DNA from: Mycobacteroides chelonae CCUG 47445
Lineage (GTDB): Bacteria > Actinomycetota > Actinomycetes > Mycobacteriales > Mycobacteriaceae
Reading direction: 5' to 3'
Assembly (NCBI RefSeq): GCF_001632805.1
Contig: NZ_CP007220.1
Coordinates: 3,472,001-3,536,000 of the forward strand
Length of the DNA stretch: 64,000 nucleotides
Below the pieces are notes generated by a model that was not told where the DNA came from, ran no database searches, and saw only the letters and a list, made by a program, of their open reading frames with translations. Below are positions 17,105 through 29,104 of this stretch, in pieces; the first letter of the stretch is position 1, and the number at the start of each line of letters is the position of its first letter. Both the position numbers and the translations under genes were made by a program.

Positions 17105-19869
17105 CCTTCTCCCCGTTCGCCACCCAGCACATCGCACACTTCAGGTGGCGCGATTCTTGCCAGATCTACCCGCGACCGAATCTCCAGCTTGCGGTAAATC
17201 TGGCGCAGATGGAACCCCACTGTGTGGGCAGAGATAAAGAGCTCTCGCGCGACCTGGCGATTGGTGAGACCGCCAGCGGCTAGCCGCGCCACTTTCTCCT
17301 CGGCAATGGTCAGACTTGCCCAACCCGTGGATGCACGCGTGGTGTGACTCCAATGCCGCCGTCGGACACCGAGGTCGCGCAGCCGATGCCGAACCCGGGC
17401 AGCGTCCCAGTCCGCGCCCAGCTCCACGTAACCCGCCATCGCGGCACTGAGTTCAGATACCGCGGTCGCGCGGTCTACTTCTGCCAGCAGCACCCCGACG
17501 TCCTCTGTCGCCGAAGCGCGGACCCACGGGTCCATATACTGGCCCGCAAGGGATTTGACGATAATGGCATCACGGTCCATCAGTGCCCGGCAGTGATCCG
17601 CCACCACCGCCAAAAATGGCTGATCCGGGTTCAGCTCGCTGATCATCCGGGAAGTCCGTACTACATCCCGAGCGAAGGATTCGTGGCCGACACCCCGCGC
17701 CAGCCGCACACACCACGCGGCAGACGCAGGGTCTGCGATTATCAGTTCCAGGCTGTCACCAGCGTCGAGCAGAGCTCTGAGCGCCGTCCCAGGCTCACCG
17801 CCTGCCGCACTTACCTGAGCGCGGATCAGGCAGCGCAACCCCCACAACGGATGCTGCTGATTGTGCGGGAGACACTCGTCGAGGCGTTGCACGCAGTCGG
17901 ATGCCAAGCCCAGCTCGCCACGGCGTAGCGCAGTCCATGCCAGAAACGCGTGCAGCCACGGAACGGGCAGTTGCATCCGGTAGCGATAACACAAGCTCAA
18001 CGCATCGGAACCGTCCACTTCTGCTCCGGCCATATCGCCGCGGGCGAGTCGACACCATCCACGCAGCGACAAATAGACCGGGACCAGCACTTCTGTCCTG
18101 CTGGACTCGATAACCCGGCCCAGGGCCTCGATCGCGCCGTCGGCGGCGTCCAATTCCTGCATCCGCAGCAGCATCCACGCCTTCTGCCACAACGGGTAGG
18201 AATCAAAGGAGTCCCCAGATTGTCTTTGCCACAGGTCAACCGATTCCTCGATTGCGCGCAGCGCATCGGAAGCCCTGCCCCGACGCCAGGACACCGTCGC
18301 ACGTATCGACATCGCCGCCATCGTCATAGAGGCTGGGCATGACGCCGAATCGGACAGGATCCCCTCGGCCGTAGTCTCGACAGACTCGATCTGCGAAAAG
18401 AACGAAAGCGCCAGCCGCACCAGCTGGGTACGACGTACAGCACGACCATCGGCAAGACCTTGTGAATTCGATGCCAGCACCAAAGCTCCATCCGTCTCTC
18501 CGCGCAGTGCCATCGCCGTGATCAGGCCCGCCCGAACCCGGTCAACCATTACGCCTGCCCCCTCCCACGGGTCGTGCATGACCTGCTCAGCGATTTCGGC
18601 CGCTCGAGCTAGGCTGCCGGACCGAAGCAACCCAACGACCGCAATGCCGGCCATCCTTAGGTGTACACGACTCCCCTTGGGCGCCTTCTCCATTCCGCGC
18701 AATGCCAAGGTGGCAGCTGACTCAGGCGCAACCGACATCAACCGTTCAGCGATCCGGGCGATGATCCCAGCCGCCTCCGCATCGTTCGCGTGTCCGTGTA
18801 ACAAATGCACAGCGGACCTCTCTGTGTGTCCACCGTTTCGTTCGACCAGCATGGCTGCGGCTTGACGATGCAATAGCGGGACCAAGGGAGCCGGCACGCT
18901 ACCCAGCACCGCGCGGCGAATCAGATCATGCGGAAAGGCGAAGTCAACCGCTTGAGCAACAATCAAACCAGCGGCCACGGCCTCCGACAGGGGAGCCACC
19001 AACTCCGCCGGAGAACATCCGAGCATCTCCGACAAATCTTCCGGACAGAAGACTCGGCCCAGAACGGCAGCCACTTGCAGCGCCTCTCGACTTACTCCCC
19101 GCAGCCCAGAAAGTCGATCTGACACCAGAGATGCCAAACATGCTGGTGCCATTATAGTTTCACCGGCATAAGGATCAGGTTTCTCGGGCTTCAGCTTCGC
19201 CACGCCGTGATTTACCTCGATCGCGCCATCCTCTATCAACCCCTGAATCAGCTGGACCGTGACCTGCGGAGTGGCGTCAAAACACTCGCACAATCTCACC
19301 AGATCGTGACTGGGATCCGCATCGAGCAGGTCACCGACAACTTCGGCAATCGCCGACTCAGATAACGCTCCCAGCGGCTGGAGCCACTCGGCTCGCCCAT
19401 CTCGGCTCATCGCCTTGAAGAAGTACCCGCCGAGATCATCCAAACCTCCTGGCCTGAGCGCAAATTCCCACACCAGCGGTACACCTGCAAACCTATCAAC
19501 CAAACCCAACAACGCTTCCACGCTCGGGGTGTCTACCCATTGGAGATCATCAACGGCCACCAAAACCGGCCCCCGCCTGAGCAGATCCTTGATTTGAGAC
19601 TCGAGCTGGCAGGCTCGTGTCATCGATGACTTCATGACGCGAGGCTTTTCTGGAAGACCATCGATCACCGCGTAGCCGCGGCGGTCGGCCAACAACATCG
19701 ACTCGAGCAGTATCCGGCTCTTGCCGCTGCCGACCGGAGACTCCAACAGAAGTATCTTGCAGCGCCGTGTCTTTGCCGCAACCTCGAGTATCTCGACGAT
19801 ATGCCTTACGTGATCATCGCGACCACGCAACGGCCGCAATGACTGTGAACTCCATCTAACCTTCTCCAC
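17101..19869 (-). CDS. LuxR-family LAL transcriptional regulator with AAA+ domain
   Basis: A 922-residue LAL regulator. An N-terminal ATPase has Walker A ESPVGSGKSR near residue 45 and Walker B LVAVDDLQW; a long helical middle follows, and a C-terminal LuxR helix-turn-helix (EEKVARLAAGGLTNRQVARELFISAHTVGFHLRQIYRKL) ends the protein. LALs often act as cluster-specific activators; rebeccamycin RebR is of this type, as I recall. Starting at the cluster's left edge and reading in the same direction as the NRPS, it is the likely pathway activator. Start GTG 19869 follows AGAGG. The downstream broken hydrolase gene is coupled to its stop. Confidence 0.87.
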   Translation of the reverse strand: MEKVRWSSQSLRPLRGRDDHVRHIVEILEVAAKTRRCKILLLESPVGSGKSRILLESMLLADRRGYAVIDGLPEKPRVMKSSMTRACQLESQIKDLLRRGPVLVAVDDLQWVDTPSVEALLGLVDRFAGVPLVWEFALRPGGLDDLGGYFFKAMSRDGRAEWLQPLGALSESAIAEVVGDLLDADPSHDLVRLCECFDATPQVTVQLIQGLIEDGAIEVNHGVAKLKPEKPDPYAGETIMAPACLASLVSDRLSGLRGVSREALQVAAVLGRVFCPEDLSEMLGCSPAELVAPLSEAVAAGLIVAQAVDFAFPHDLIRRAVLGSVPAPLVPLLHRQAAAMLVERNGGHTERSAVHLLHGHANDAEAAGIIARIAERLMSVAPESAATLALRGMEKAPKGSRVHLRMAGIAVVGLLRSGSLARAAEIAEQVMHDPWEGAGVMVDRVRAGLITAMALRGETDGALVLASNSQGLADGRAVRRTQLVRLALSFFSQIESVETTAEGILSDSASCPASMTMAAMSIRATVSWRRGRASDALRAIEESVDLWQRQSGDSFDSYPLWQKAWMLLRMQELDAADGAIEALGRVIESSRTEVLVPVYLSLRGWCRLARGDMAGAEVDGSDALSLCYRYRMQLPVPWLHAFLAWTALRRGELGLASDCVQRLDECLPHNQQHPLWGLRCLIRAQVSAAGGEPGTALRALLDAGDSLELIIADPASAAWCVRLARGVGHESFARDVVRTSRMISELNPDQPFLAVVADHCRALMDRDAIIVKSLAGQYMDPWVRASATEDVGVLLAEVDRATAVSELSAAMAGYVELGADWDAARVRHRLRDLGVRRRHWSHTTRASTGWASLTIAEEKVARLAAGGLTNRQVARELFISAHTVGFHLRQIYRKLEIRSRVDLARIAPPEVCDVLGGERGEG

Positions 19870-19882
19870 CGCAACCTCTTGT

Positions 19883-19953
19883 CATGGTCAACTCGAATCA
19901 ACAAGAACAAGGCTGCAATCCGCCCCACCCTACAGAAAGAGGCCATGATCAAC
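19883..19953. promoter_or_regulatory. Repeated motif upstream of the LAL regulator
   Basis: CATGGTCAAC (19883-19892) and CATGATCAAC (19944-19953) are direct repeats matching at nine of ten bases, within the 197-base gap between the regulator start and the NRPS stop. On the coding strand they read GTTGACCATG and GTTGATCATG, and the first could double as a -35 box. They may be regulator sites; the spacing of 61 bases is not diagnostic. Confidence 0.3.
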
Positions 19954-20048
19954 CGTAATCGCAAAACCAGGGGCCTGGCTTAAAGCAAGTTAAGAAGGCA
20001 CTGCGCCATGTAATCAACTCAGCTGTGCACCTTGCCAACTCATAGAAC

Positions 20049-20064
20049 AAGGGCTCGTGCCCTT
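20049..20064 (-). terminator. Stem-loop just after the NRPS stop
   Basis: AAGGGC-TCGT-GCCCTT is a perfect six-base-pair hairpin starting three bases beyond the NRPS stop codon. No U tract follows on the minus strand, so it is a weak intrinsic terminator candidate of the tail-less kind often proposed in mycobacteria. Confidence 0.35.
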
Positions 20065-20066
20065 CG

Positions 20067-23000
20067 TTACCTACTACTCAGTGTTACGACCAAACTGGAC
20101 AACGCATCAGCCCACAATTCGGCCAGCTCCTGCACCTCCCTCACCTCAAACAACAACGTGGGAAATCCGAAATCCCCAATCATCCGACCGTCGATCACAA
20201 CCGCGGTGATGTCCAGCGCCGCAGCGGCGGGCAGCCCGGGGTCTGGCATGGATTCATACAGCCCCTCGACGATTGGCTTCCATGCACCGGCATCCTTTGC
20301 GTCGGTCTGTATTTGACCGAGATAGTTGAAGCAGATCCGGCCTGGCATTTCATCAGGCAACTCCAGTGCGGTGTCTCGGTTCAGATACCGGAGTAGCCCA
20401 TACCCAACACCGCCATCCGGGATACTTTGCACCCGCTGAGCCACGGCCAGTACCGCTGCGGCAACATCGGGATTACCTGCTGGATCTTCGTCCAAATGAA
20501 TGCCGGATAGGTCAATCCGCAGTGGATATATCGAATTAAACCACCCCACCGTCCGCGATAGGTCCGCCCCCGCTAGCTCCTGACGACCGTGGCCTATCAG
20601 CCGCAGAAGTACCGACGGCAGCACCACGCCTCTTCGGCCCTGCCACCGTGCCACGGCGACTGCCAACGCAGCCATCAAAATATCGCTAAGCTGAGTCTTC
20701 TTCCCTGCCAGCCCGGGGCCAAGAATTGCCGAAGTCGTTTCGGCATCAATAAATGTTTGCACCCGCTGGATTTTCGCGGTGGTGTCGACCGCCGGATCGA
20801 GCGCCCGAATCCCCGGCAACGGATCTGGCCCGTCAAGCATCGATTTCCACATCGCAAGCTCCGCCACCCGAGATGCGGAACTCGCCTCGACACGCAAGGC
20901 GTGCAACCAGGTTCGCATCGAAGTACCGCCCGGCGATGGGGCGAGCGGTCGTCCCGCCTCGATATCGGTCCACGCCGCCGCCAGGTCCTCCAGCACGATC
21001 CGTGAAGACACCCCATCGAAAACCAGATGATGCGCCACCAACAACAAGCTGCCCTCACCATCAGGTCCGCGGTCAAGCCATACCGCCCGGAGTACGTTGC
21101 CCAAGAATGGGTTCAACTCGCTTACCGCCGCCTCCCAGACGCCTTCCGGAATACCCTGACCACTCTCAACCCGGACGCGGCTCAGCAACGCGTCAACGTC
21201 TATCGAGCTCGCCGAACCTGCAACTATTCGCCATTCCTGTTGGGATCCCACCTCTTTGCGGCACAACCGAGCCCGCATCATGGCGTGTTGTTGGATGACC
21301 GCGGTGAGCACTGACACGAGCGAGTGCCGATCGATACCTCTGGGCAATCTGACGAGTGTGGAGAGATGGAAGCGGCCGCAACCGTTGCCTCCCAACTCCA
21401 TCAACCATTGGGCCGCAGGCGACAATTCCATCTCACCCACGCCTGCGCCGGAGACTTCCTGCAGGGCAAGGGTTGTTTCTCCACTCGTGATGAACTGGAC
21501 CAACCGTCTTACCGTGCGCTTCTCGAGTACATCGCGCGATGTGAACACCATGGAGATCCTGCGCGCCCGCGCCACGATCTGCGTCGAGAGAATGCTGTCC
21601 CCTCCCAGCGCGACAAAGTCATCGTCGATACCGACCCGATCCACTCCGAGCACTTCAGCAAATACGCCGCTTAAGAGCCGCTCTGCGTCGGAGGTGGGAG
21701 CGCGGTACCTGTTCTGCACCATCGACGGAGCGGGCAGCCCGGCACGATCCAGCTTCCCCGACGCGGTCAACGGCCACTCGCCGAGCACCACGATCACCGA
21801 CGGCGCCATATAGTCGGGCAGCCGTGCCGCGGCGAACTCGCGCACGGCCTCGGCTAAGACACCAGACATCGGCTTGTTCGACGTCGGTGTAACAGACCGG
21901 CTCGAAGTACCGGGGACGTAGGCATCGACAATGCATCTGCCGTTCAGCGCGGACGTCTGCACGAAGACGGCCTCCATATAGCCGCGTCGCGCCGACCATG
22001 TGACCGCACACGAGTAGCCGCAGTCGGCCGCTGCGGCATGGAGATCTTCTGGCAACAATCCTTCGGACGGCCCGCACGCGGCTCCGTCCTCACGATCCCC
22101 CACTGTCGCTAGGTCTTTCGCATTTTTCGCCATCTCGTCGACTGCCCGGATTTCGGTCAACAGGCCCCGATGCGGAATAGCCTGCACTCGAACGCATTCC
22201 ACACCTCGCCCCGGGAGTAGCGACCTGATGGCATCCATATCGACGAACTCCACGCACGCCGTCTTCTTCACGGAGACAGTCGGTTTAGGCATCTTATGCA
22301 GAACTACGTCATATCTGTAACGAGTCAGTTCGTTGATCGAGTTGCCCCGCTTGAGCTGAATGTCGTGGACAACGCCAGGGAACTCCTGCGCGATCTCGGC
22401 GAAGAAGTGCGGGTCCACCAACAGTTCGCGCTGATTCGACAATCGCCTCAGCACGCGCCGACCTACATCGCCCGAATCGCCATCACTTCCCCGTGCTAAC
22501 TCCACCCCGGTCTCGAGTTCCCGCAGATATCTCAAACTTCGTACATCACCGATGAACAGCGCACCTCCTGGCGCGAGTACCCGCAGGGCCCGATCAACAA
22601 CACGCCGCAGGTAGTGCGCACTGGGGAAGTACTGCACCACTGAGTTGAGTAGGACGGTGTCAAAGCGTCCGGTGGCGTAGTCACTCAATTCGTCTGCTGC
22701 ACCGACGATAAGGTGAACGCGCCTAGTCCACGCCTCCTTCACGTCACGCAGCCGCCCCTCGAGGCGGGCCACAGTCACGGGCGAGAGATCCGAACCGCAG
22801 TAGACCTCACACAGGGGTGCGATCTTCGACAAAATCAGTCCCGAGCCGACACCGATCTCCAATACTCGTCGCGGGCCGAGTTCACGAATACGGTTCACTG
22901 TCAGGTCACGCCATTCACGCATCTGATCCAACGGGATCGGATCTCCGGTGTAGCTGCTAGTCCAGCCGGTGAAGTCGTCTTCGGCCCCCAAGCCAGGTCG

Positions 23001-25829
23001 GGACCGCTGATCTTGTGCCCGGTCGCCATACAGTTCGTCGTAGACGTCACGCCAGCGATGTACTGTGTCGCGCTCGTGAGCCACGCCGAAGTCGCCTGAC
23101 GCCACGACGTATCCCACCAGCCTGTGATCTTTTGCTCGCCCCTCCGAATGCGCTATCACCACTGCGCGGTCGATAGCAGGATGATCCGTCAAGACGGCCT
23201 CTATCTCACCCGGTTCAATGCGCACTCCATGTAACTTCAGCTGAAAATCCTTGCGTCCCAAATATTCCAGGCACCCTGACGCATCCCACCGCACGACATC
23301 GCCGGTACGGTACATGCGCTCCCCCGCAGCGTTCGGGCATGCCACGAAGCGCTGCGCAGTCAGTTCCGGGCAGTTGACATAGCCACGCGCAAGCTGGATT
23401 CCGGCGACATACAGTTCACCCGGCACTCCTGGCGGTACCGGCCTCAGCCATCCATCCAGGACGAAGAGCCGGGTACCCGCGACGGGCGCGCCTATCGGTA
23501 CCGTATCGGTATGCGATTCCGAAACTTGTTGTGAAGTAACATCAATGGTTGTTTCCGTGGGTCCATATAGGTTATGTATCTCGATACCGGCCGCGCGTAT
23601 GCGGCTGGCCAGATCTGCCGGCAGCACTTCACCCGACGAGATGATCATCCGCACGCTCTGACAGGCCGATAGCTCAGCCTCGGCCGCGAACACCTCCAGC
23701 ACGGAAGGGACGAAGTGGGCAATCGTTACCTGCTCTGCGCCTATGAGAGCCTCCAGATAGGCATGATCGGTATGCCTATCTGGAGCGGCGATCACTACCC
23801 GCGCTCCAAATAGAATTGGCCACAACATCTCCCAAATCGACACATCGAAAGTGGCAGGGGTTTTGTGCAACACCACATCACTGGAACTCATGTGGTATCG
23901 CGCTTGCATCCATCCCAGATGGGCCGCGATGGCCGCATGATCGACCATTACTCCCTTAGGCCTTCCGGTCGAACCAGAGGTGAAGATTATGTAGGCAATA
24001 TGGCCTGGCCGAAGTGGGCACCTTCGATCGGCATCGACGACAGGACGATCGGAGAACTCCGACAGGTCAATCCTGTCGACCGCGATGACGGGGACAGATG
24101 CCGGCAACCCTTGTGCATGCGGGTCATCACTCCTCGTGAGGACAAGATGCGGCGCGGCCACCTCTGCGATATGTGCATTGCGGGATTCCGGCGACGCCGG
24201 ATCGATGGGAAGGTAAGCGCCGCCTGCGACAATCACCGCGTACATACTCACCAATATGTCCACCGACCGCACCATCGCAACCGCCACGACGGTCTCGGGC
24301 CCAACACCCAGTTCGATCAACTGTCGAGCCAGCCTATTGACGCGGCTTGCGAATTCTCGGTACCTCCACGAAGTACCGTCGCTGCGGATCACCACCTCGT
24401 CTAGGTGAGTGGCCACCCGTCTGTGGAAGATCTCCGCGAGCGAGGCCTCTGCGGGAAGAACGGCAGCCTGCACGAACTCATCGCCGTTACCCCAGGTAAG
24501 CATCCGGCGCCGTTCCGCATCATCGAGCGTGTTGATCTTGCCGAGTGGGGTGTCGCCCGGGGCACTCAAGAACTCGTGCAGGTACCTCAAACACCGACCT
24601 AGCCGCTCCCGGATATCTGTTGCGGTGAAGAAGGCATCGTTCCCAATAAGGTTGATACGTAGAAGATTGTCGGGCCCAGATCGGTAGATGTCGAAATGCA
24701 GGTACTCGGTGTTCCCCGAGGTAAGAATCTCGTACGTCCCCATGGCCATGCCCAACCGCACGATGTTCTCGGCCAAAAGTATGTTTACCGTGGGCCCGAA
24801 TGCATTCCTCCCATATCCCACGGCACCGGCGTCGCGTCTTATGTCCTCGAACCGGTACCGTGCATGCCGCAGACTGCTGGACACCGCAGAGGCGGCGGCT
24901 TCAATCAGACCATCTCTGGTGACCGGGTACCCGCAGTAGAGACCGATCGGTATCGCGTTAGAGATCATTCCGCCGGAGAGTTTCAGCGCCGTGGTCCGTC
25001 GGCCCGCAATCGCAAGCGCCACTGTGCCCGTGTCCTGGCCTGATAGCACTGATTCGAATCCGCAGAGCGCAGCCGTCAGGACCCTGGCAATGCTGGTGCC
25101 CGCCGTCTCGGCAACAGCATCCAGCCTCACGCCTAGTTCTGCACTAAGCGCGGCCTCTGCACGGTGCTCCAACGTGCTGCGCGTCTCTGTCTCGCGACTA
25201 TGTACTGCGATTTCCAGCTCGGCCGTGCGCTCGGCCCAGTAGACACGGTCCCGCCCGAAATCTTCAGAATTCGTGTATTCCTGTTCCAGCGTAATGAGTT
25301 CCGGCACCGAGAGGCCGCGATAGGGAGCTGGCTCCTTACCCTGAATCGTCGCCGAGTAGTAGTCGGCGATCCGGGCGGTGATCGCGAGGCCGCCGTAGCC
25401 GTCTATCACGGCATGATGGGACCGCACGTACCAGAAATAGTGATCTGGTCCCACCTTGATCAGCGCCCATAGTGTGAGCGGATTACGCATCATAGGGCGT
25501 GGTTCGGTGTAATCGCTGCGCATCCACGAATACGCCGCAGCGACCGGGTCCGCCTCTTCGGTCAAGTCCACCCAAAGCGGGTCTCTGCTGGGTCGTCGAG
25601 ATAACCATTGGTATGGGTGGCCCTCGTATTCAGAGAATCTGATCACGTCGACACCGGATGCCATAAGCTCGAAATTGCATGCCCGCGCGAGCAATAGAAA
25701 GTCGACAGGGCCGGTGAGTTCAACGCAGTGAGCCACGTTGCCTGCAGACCCGTCAGCAGGATCCACCGCCATCCACTGCTCGGATTGTGCTCGGGTGAGT
25801 TCCAGTCTCTGGAGACGTTGCGCATCCAT
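20067..25829 (-). CDS. Single-module NRPS, C-A(Ser)-nMT-PCP-E
   Basis: A 1920-residue synthetase. The C domain has intact HHAVIDG near residue 137 and an EntF-like opening. The A domain has SGSTGRPKG (~619) and [12 protein letters not shown] (~754). Aligned to GrsA by eye, its ten-residue code is DVWHISLIDK, one step from serine (DVWHLSLIDK). An N-methyltransferase with LEIGVGSG (~990) interrupts A between A8 and A10 (TASGKLDR, ~1361). The PCP serine lies in GGDSI (~1409). The last domain is epimerase-like: HHLVFDG (~1600), [18 protein letters not shown] and FNYLGQ (~1837). There is no thioesterase or reductase. Expected bound product: N-methyl-D-serine acylated by an unknown donor. It starts one base inside the VioB-like stop (TGATG). 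Confidence 0.9.
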   Translation of the reverse strand: MDAQRLQRLELTRAQSEQWMAVDPADGSAGNVAHCVELTGPVDFLLLARACNFELMASGVDVIRFSEYEGHPYQWLSRRPSRDPLWVDLTEEADPVAAAYSWMRSDYTEPRPMMRNPLTLWALIKVGPDHYFWYVRSHHAVIDGYGGLAITARIADYYSATIQGKEPAPYRGLSVPELITLEQEYTNSEDFGRDRVYWAERTAELEIAVHSRETETRSTLEHRAEAALSAELGVRLDAVAETAGTSIARVLTAALCGFESVLSGQDTGTVALAIAGRRTTALKLSGGMISNAIPIGLYCGYPVTRDGLIEAAASAVSSSLRHARYRFEDIRRDAGAVGYGRNAFGPTVNILLAENIVRLGMAMGTYEILTSGNTEYLHFDIYRSGPDNLLRINLIGNDAFFTATDIRERLGRCLRYLHEFLSAPGDTPLGKINTLDDAERRRMLTWGNGDEFVQAAVLPAEASLAEIFHRRVATHLDEVVIRSDGTSWRYREFASRVNRLARQLIELGVGPETVVAVAMVRSVDILVSMYAVIVAGGAYLPIDPASPESRNAHIAEVAAPHLVLTRSDDPHAQGLPASVPVIAVDRIDLSEFSDRPVVDADRRCPLRPGHIAYIIFTSGSTGRPKGVMVDHAAIAAHLGWMQARYHMSSSDVVLHKTPATFDVSIWEMLWPILFGARVVIAAPDRHTDHAYLEALIGAEQVTIAHFVPSVLEVFAAEAELSACQSVRMIISSGEVLPADLASRIRAAGIEIHNLYGPTETTIDVTSQQVSESHTDTVPIGAPVAGTRLFVLDGWLRPVPPGVPGELYVAGIQLARGYVNCPELTAQRFVACPNAAGERMYRTGDVVRWDASGCLEYLGRKDFQLKLHGVRIEPGEIEAVLTDHPAIDRAVVIAHSEGRAKDHRLVGYVVASGDFGVAHERDTVHRWRDVYDELYGDRAQDQRSRPGLGAEDDFTGWTSSYTGDPIPLDQMREWRDLTVNRIRELGPRRVLEIGVGSGLILSKIAPLCEVYCGSDLSPVTVARLEGRLRDVKEAWTRRVHLIVGAADELSDYATGRFDTVLLNSVVQYFPSAHYLRRVVDRALRVLAPGGALFIGDVRSLRYLRELETGVELARGSDGDSGDVGRRVLRRLSNQRELLVDPHFFAEIAQEFPGVVHDIQLKRGNSINELTRYRYDVVLHKMPKPTVSVKKTACVEFVDMDAIRSLLPGRGVECVRVQAIPHRGLLTEIRAVDEMAKNAKDLATVGDREDGAACGPSEGLLPEDLHAAAADCGYSCAVTWSARRGYMEAVFVQTSALNGRCIVDAYVPGTSSRSVTPTSNKPMSGVLAEAVREFAAARLPDYMAPSVIVVLGEWPLTASGKLDRAGLPAPSMVQNRYRAPTSDAERLLSGVFAEVLGVDRVGIDDDFVALGGDSILSTQIVARARRISMVFTSRDVLEKRTVRRLVQFITSGETTLALQEVSGAGVGEMELSPAAQWLMELGGNGCGRFHLSTLVRLPRGIDRHSLVSVLTAVIQQHAMMRARLCRKEVGSQQEWRIVAGSASSIDVDALLSRVRVESGQGIPEGVWEAAVSELNPFLGNVLRAVWLDRGPDGEGSLLLVAHHLVFDGVSSRIVLEDLAAAWTDIEAGRPLAPSPGGTSMRTWLHALRVEASSASRVAELAMWKSMLDGPDPLPGIRALDPAVDTTAKIQRVQTFIDAETTSAILGPGLAGKKTQLSDILMAALAVAVARWQGRRGVVLPSVLLRLIGHGRQELAGADLSRTVGWFNSIYPLRIDLSGIHLDEDPAGNPDVAAAVLAVAQRVQSIPDGGVGYGLLRYLNRDTALELPDEMPGRICFNYLGQIQTDAKDAGAWKPIVEGLYESMPDPGLPAAAALDITAVVIDGRMIGDFGFPTLLFEVREVQELAELWADALSSLVVTLSSR

Positions 25830-28800
25830 CAGTGTTGGCCCCTTGCAAAGGCGCGGAACTGTTCCCCTAAGAAGGTCAGAACATCCGGCACAGCAACAGT
25901 TAATCCAGGACAGCTCCGGGCCAGCGTGGCGATTTCATCTGCTTCACGGGCCATGCACGCCATCGCGATTTCGGGACGCGGAATGTACTGCGGGTCACCG
26001 TCCAGCTCGAACGATGGCCCTGCGGTCTTTCCTGCCAGCCCGGATGGCAGGGTGACAATCAGCTCGCCCAAAGGGCGCAGCACGGTGACCATTATGTCTA
26101 ACGCCCAATTCATCAAAGGAGATCGCCGCAAGTTGCCTGCAGGACAGTAGCCAAAGTGCTGCACCATGAGTTGCGCGGCCAATTGGTAGGAACGGTTGAA
26201 CGCTGTCATCGCTGCCCGCGCGGGTGCATTGGTGACATGGCACCTTGCGGCGTCTGCACTGTGCAGCGTCGGATTGCGCAGCACTGGGTATGCCGGAGTC
26301 CATGGAATACGTTCTGCTCGTGGTATATTCACGCGTTCTTGGGCAAGCGACGCAGAGATCCCGAGAAATGTCTCGAAATGCGACTCTTCACCAGCGTTCG
26401 GCAACGCGATCTTTCCGCCCTCTCCATGTTCGGTAACGAAATCGATCGCGAATATCGCACTGGCGACGTCGTCGACTTCCAACTGGTAATCCGGGTGGAT
26501 TGCATTGACCGACTTACGCATGAAGAGGTGATGCCCTCCCCCACCTTGATACTTCTTGGCCACCAATACATCCGGTATCCGCTGAATCGCGACACGAATC
26601 GCGGCGTAAAGCTCACTCAATGAGCCGTATCGATACAGCCTTTGCGGTGTGGGTCGATCGCCCACCAAGCCAGGCACCAGCTCGTGTGGTCGTTCCAGTT
26701 CCACGAACCGCTCTACTGCAGTAAGCCCAAATGGTTCGAGAGACAAGTCGAGTGGAGTCCAGAGCGTGCCGTTAAGACGCCCGAAATCCAACCGTGGTAC
26801 CTGAAACGGCAGGCCCACCGCCAGCCGGATGTTGTTGATGGCCAGGAAGTGAATCATCTCCTCCCTGGCCACATTCATCAGGAGCCCCCGGTATCCGTTG
26901 TCCAGCGTCTCCGGCCCAAGGCCGCACGCCAGAGCGTGCTGCCCTTCCGTCCAAATTCCCTTTTCTACATAGCGTTTCGCAGCGTCCTGAGTCGGAATCG
27001 AGTAGGCCGCGTAGAGGTACTGGATCATCACAGCTAGTTCAATCGACAATGCCTGATCCAGAGCGGCATGCAGCTCGTTGCGTGTAGTGATCGGCTCAAT
27101 GGGGGTACGACGCCGAGTAGGGATAGGCGGAGTCTGGCGCCTGGCCTCGCATGCGCGGAAATACCTTTGCAACAACCGGATTTGGGGCGTACTTATATCG
27201 CGAGTCGACGGCATGAAGTAGGTTCTGTCGCGATGTGCCGGATCGCTGACATGCCAGATGAGCCGGGCGTAGGGCTCAACCTTGAACTCATCGGCGAGAC
27301 TCAGTACGTCTGTCCGCATGAACGAGTACAGCAGCTCGTAGTACGCGAGCACTTCTCGGTACAGGAGGTCAAAACTGATGGCGCTGTCATGCAAATCGTC
27401 CAGGTACCAACGATCTGGGAGCACCCGTATTGAAATACTGCCCACGGTAGGCCAATAGCCCAGTTGGTCGTCATTGTCGTAGGCGCCGCAAGCACTCTCT
27501 GCCCCAGGCGGTGGCGTTCCTTCAGGTTGCAGCAATACCCGCGTGGTGCCTGCACGGATGCCTTTCACCGTGACAACTCCAAAACCGTGGGCATTTGTAC
27601 TCAAGGTGGCGTTCGTCGTGTACCCGGCCGTGCCTGGCCCGCGTAGGGCAACGATCATCACCTCTTCCGGACGCACGCCACTTGCCTGCGCCGCCGAATC
27701 CATGGGTAGTGCCCGTGGATTGAAGAATTGCCGGATGCCTATCGCCCGGGCGGCCGCGGGTTCTCCTCTGAAATACGAACGTATGGACACATCGACGGCG
27801 AAGTCCTCGCCAGTTCGCGAGTTCGGATGCTCGAGGAACAAACTCGCGTCGTCTGACTGCACCACCGTCTCGGCTTCTTCCAGCAGTACCCGGCCGGCGC
27901 CGACGAATCGCAGCGCGGCGTCCGGATTCTCCGAGCCTTTATCAAGCCTCGGAACAGTGAGAATCCCGGAAGTCAGGTGATAGTTGCCGTCGAGATAGGC
28001 ATTCCGCGGTACCACGGCGATGACTTCCCCCGCGGCCGTCTGTAGTTCGAGATCCCCCATATCGATCAATTCGTCAACATGGGTGACTGGCGGCTGGCTG
28101 TCTCGCACCTGTCGTCGCACGGCAGGAATCGCGGTAACCAGGTTCATTGTCACCTCTGAGTCCGCCACACGAACGCTCGCCATATGAGGCAACACTTCCT
28201 CGCCAACGGCGTACCTTGATCGCGGAGCAAGTAATCGGCCCGCAGGGTAGGTACGCAACTCCGTGGCATGCCAGGGACCAATTGTTCCGCGCAGCCCCCA
28301 CCGATCGGGTGCGTCGGCAGCGATCGGAGCCGCCATTCCGGTCAACGCAAACTGGACCACAATGCCATCTGCCGCATCGGAATCGATCAATTCACGCAGC
28401 GCTGCAAGGGCCGGTGAGACTCCAGCACCCTCCAGCCATTGCAGACCCTCGTCGCGGCCTATCGCGAACTGGAACAACGCGGAGCGCCGCAGCCACTGCG
28501 CAAGTGGATGACCACCGACCTGGTCGACGTGCCGGGAGTTCTGCCAACGCGGAGGGCAGTATCCATTGACGTCACCGGTCAGCAGATATCCGTCATCATG
28601 GGAGCGGCCAAGACGTCCCAGGGCCAACTGGCCAATCATCAGTGTTGTGGTCCAGTTTGACGAAGGATCTACGTCGAAGATCCTTGCCCGATTGGCCGTA
28701 CTCGCCGTGTACTCGCAGTAGTGTCCCCAGAAGTCCAGGTCTCGTCCAACGAGAAAGTCATCGGTATCCACCACACCCGCCACCCGCTCGCAGGAAACCA

Positions 28801-29080
28801 CTTGTGCGTCGATCCAAAAATGCCCATTGCCACCGAAATTCCATCCCTTCACGGTGTGAAATGGACCGTCGGCCTTCAACACGCCCGAGTGATCGAATCG
28901 GCTGCCGCTGGCTTCCAGTAACTCGTCGTACTCCCGCGCCGGGCGCTCAAGTGGAAACGGACCGTCAAGAGTGAGCGGTTGGTTGGTAGCGAGATCGAGC
29001 AGCCCGCTACGCGGCCCGGTCGGCAGGCGCGTCACTGCGACACCTGCGAAATGCACTCTCGGCACGTTGAGCACGCTCAT
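25829..29080 (-). CDS. VioB/RebD/StaD-like iminophenyl/indolepyruvate imine dimer synthase
   Basis: A 1083-residue haem-type dimer synthase candidate. It opens [15 protein letters not shown], followed by [12 protein letters not shown] and [17 protein letters not shown] as in VioB, RebD and StaD. From about residue 670 it has the ferritin-like domain that defines the family: [21 protein letters not shown], then [21 protein letters not shown] (~741). Known members couple two oxidised tryptophans to chromopyrrolic acid or the violacein precursor. It is somewhat longer than VioB or RebD (about 1000 residues from memory). Tryptophan as substrate is inferred from the VioA-like oxidase and the halogenase. 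It is the middle gene of the methyltransferase-VioB-NRPS operon. Confidence 0.87.
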   Translation of the reverse strand: MSVLNVPRVHFAGVAVTRLPTGPRSGLLDLATNQPLTLDGPFPLERPAREYDELLEASGSRFDHSGVLKADGPFHTVKGWNFGGNGHFWIDAQVVSCERVAGVVDTDDFLVGRDLDFWGHYCEYTASTANRARIFDVDPSSNWTTTLMIGQLALGRLGRSHDDGYLLTGDVNGYCPPRWQNSRHVDQVGGHPLAQWLRRSALFQFAIGRDEGLQWLEGAGVSPALAALRELIDSDAADGIVVQFALTGMAAPIAADAPDRWGLRGTIGPWHATELRTYPAGRLLAPRSRYAVGEEVLPHMASVRVADSEVTMNLVTAIPAVRRQVRDSQPPVTHVDELIDMGDLELQTAAGEVIAVVPRNAYLDGNYHLTSGILTVPRLDKGSENPDAALRFVGAGRVLLEEAETVVQSDDASLFLEHPNSRTGEDFAVDVSIRSYFRGEPAAARAIGIRQFFNPRALPMDSAAQASGVRPEEVMIVALRGPGTAGYTTNATLSTNAHGFGVVTVKGIRAGTTRVLLQPEGTPPPGAESACGAYDNDDQLGYWPTVGSISIRVLPDRWYLDDLHDSAISFDLLYREVLAYYELLYSFMRTDVLSLADEFKVEPYARLIWHVSDPAHRDRTYFMPSTRDISTPQIRLLQRYFRACEARRQTPPIPTRRRTPIEPITTRNELHAALDQALSIELAVMIQYLYAAYSIPTQDAAKRYVEKGIWTEGQHALACGLGPETLDNGYRGLLMNVAREEMIHFLAINNIRLAVGLPFQVPRLDFGRLNGTLWTPLDLSLEPFGLTAVERFVELERPHELVPGLVGDRPTPQRLYRYGSLSELYAAIRVAIQRIPDVLVAKKYQGGGGHHLFMRKSVNAIHPDYQLEVDDVASAIFAIDFVTEHGEGGKIALPNAGEESHFETFLGISASLAQERVNIPRAERIPWTPAYPVLRNPTLHSADAARCHVTNAPARAAMTAFNRSYQLAAQLMVQHFGYCPAGNLRRSPLMNWALDIMVTVLRPLGELIVTLPSGLAGKTAGPSFELDGDPQYIPRPEIAMACMAREADEIATLARSCPGLTVAVPDVLTFLGEQFRAFARGQH

Positions 29081-29104
29081 TATCGATGCACTCCGTTCCG
29101 GATC

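Noticed and set aside
20049..20064. Hairpin after the NRPS as a classical intrinsic terminator
   Set aside because: The stem is perfect, but there is no U tract, so only a weak call was made.
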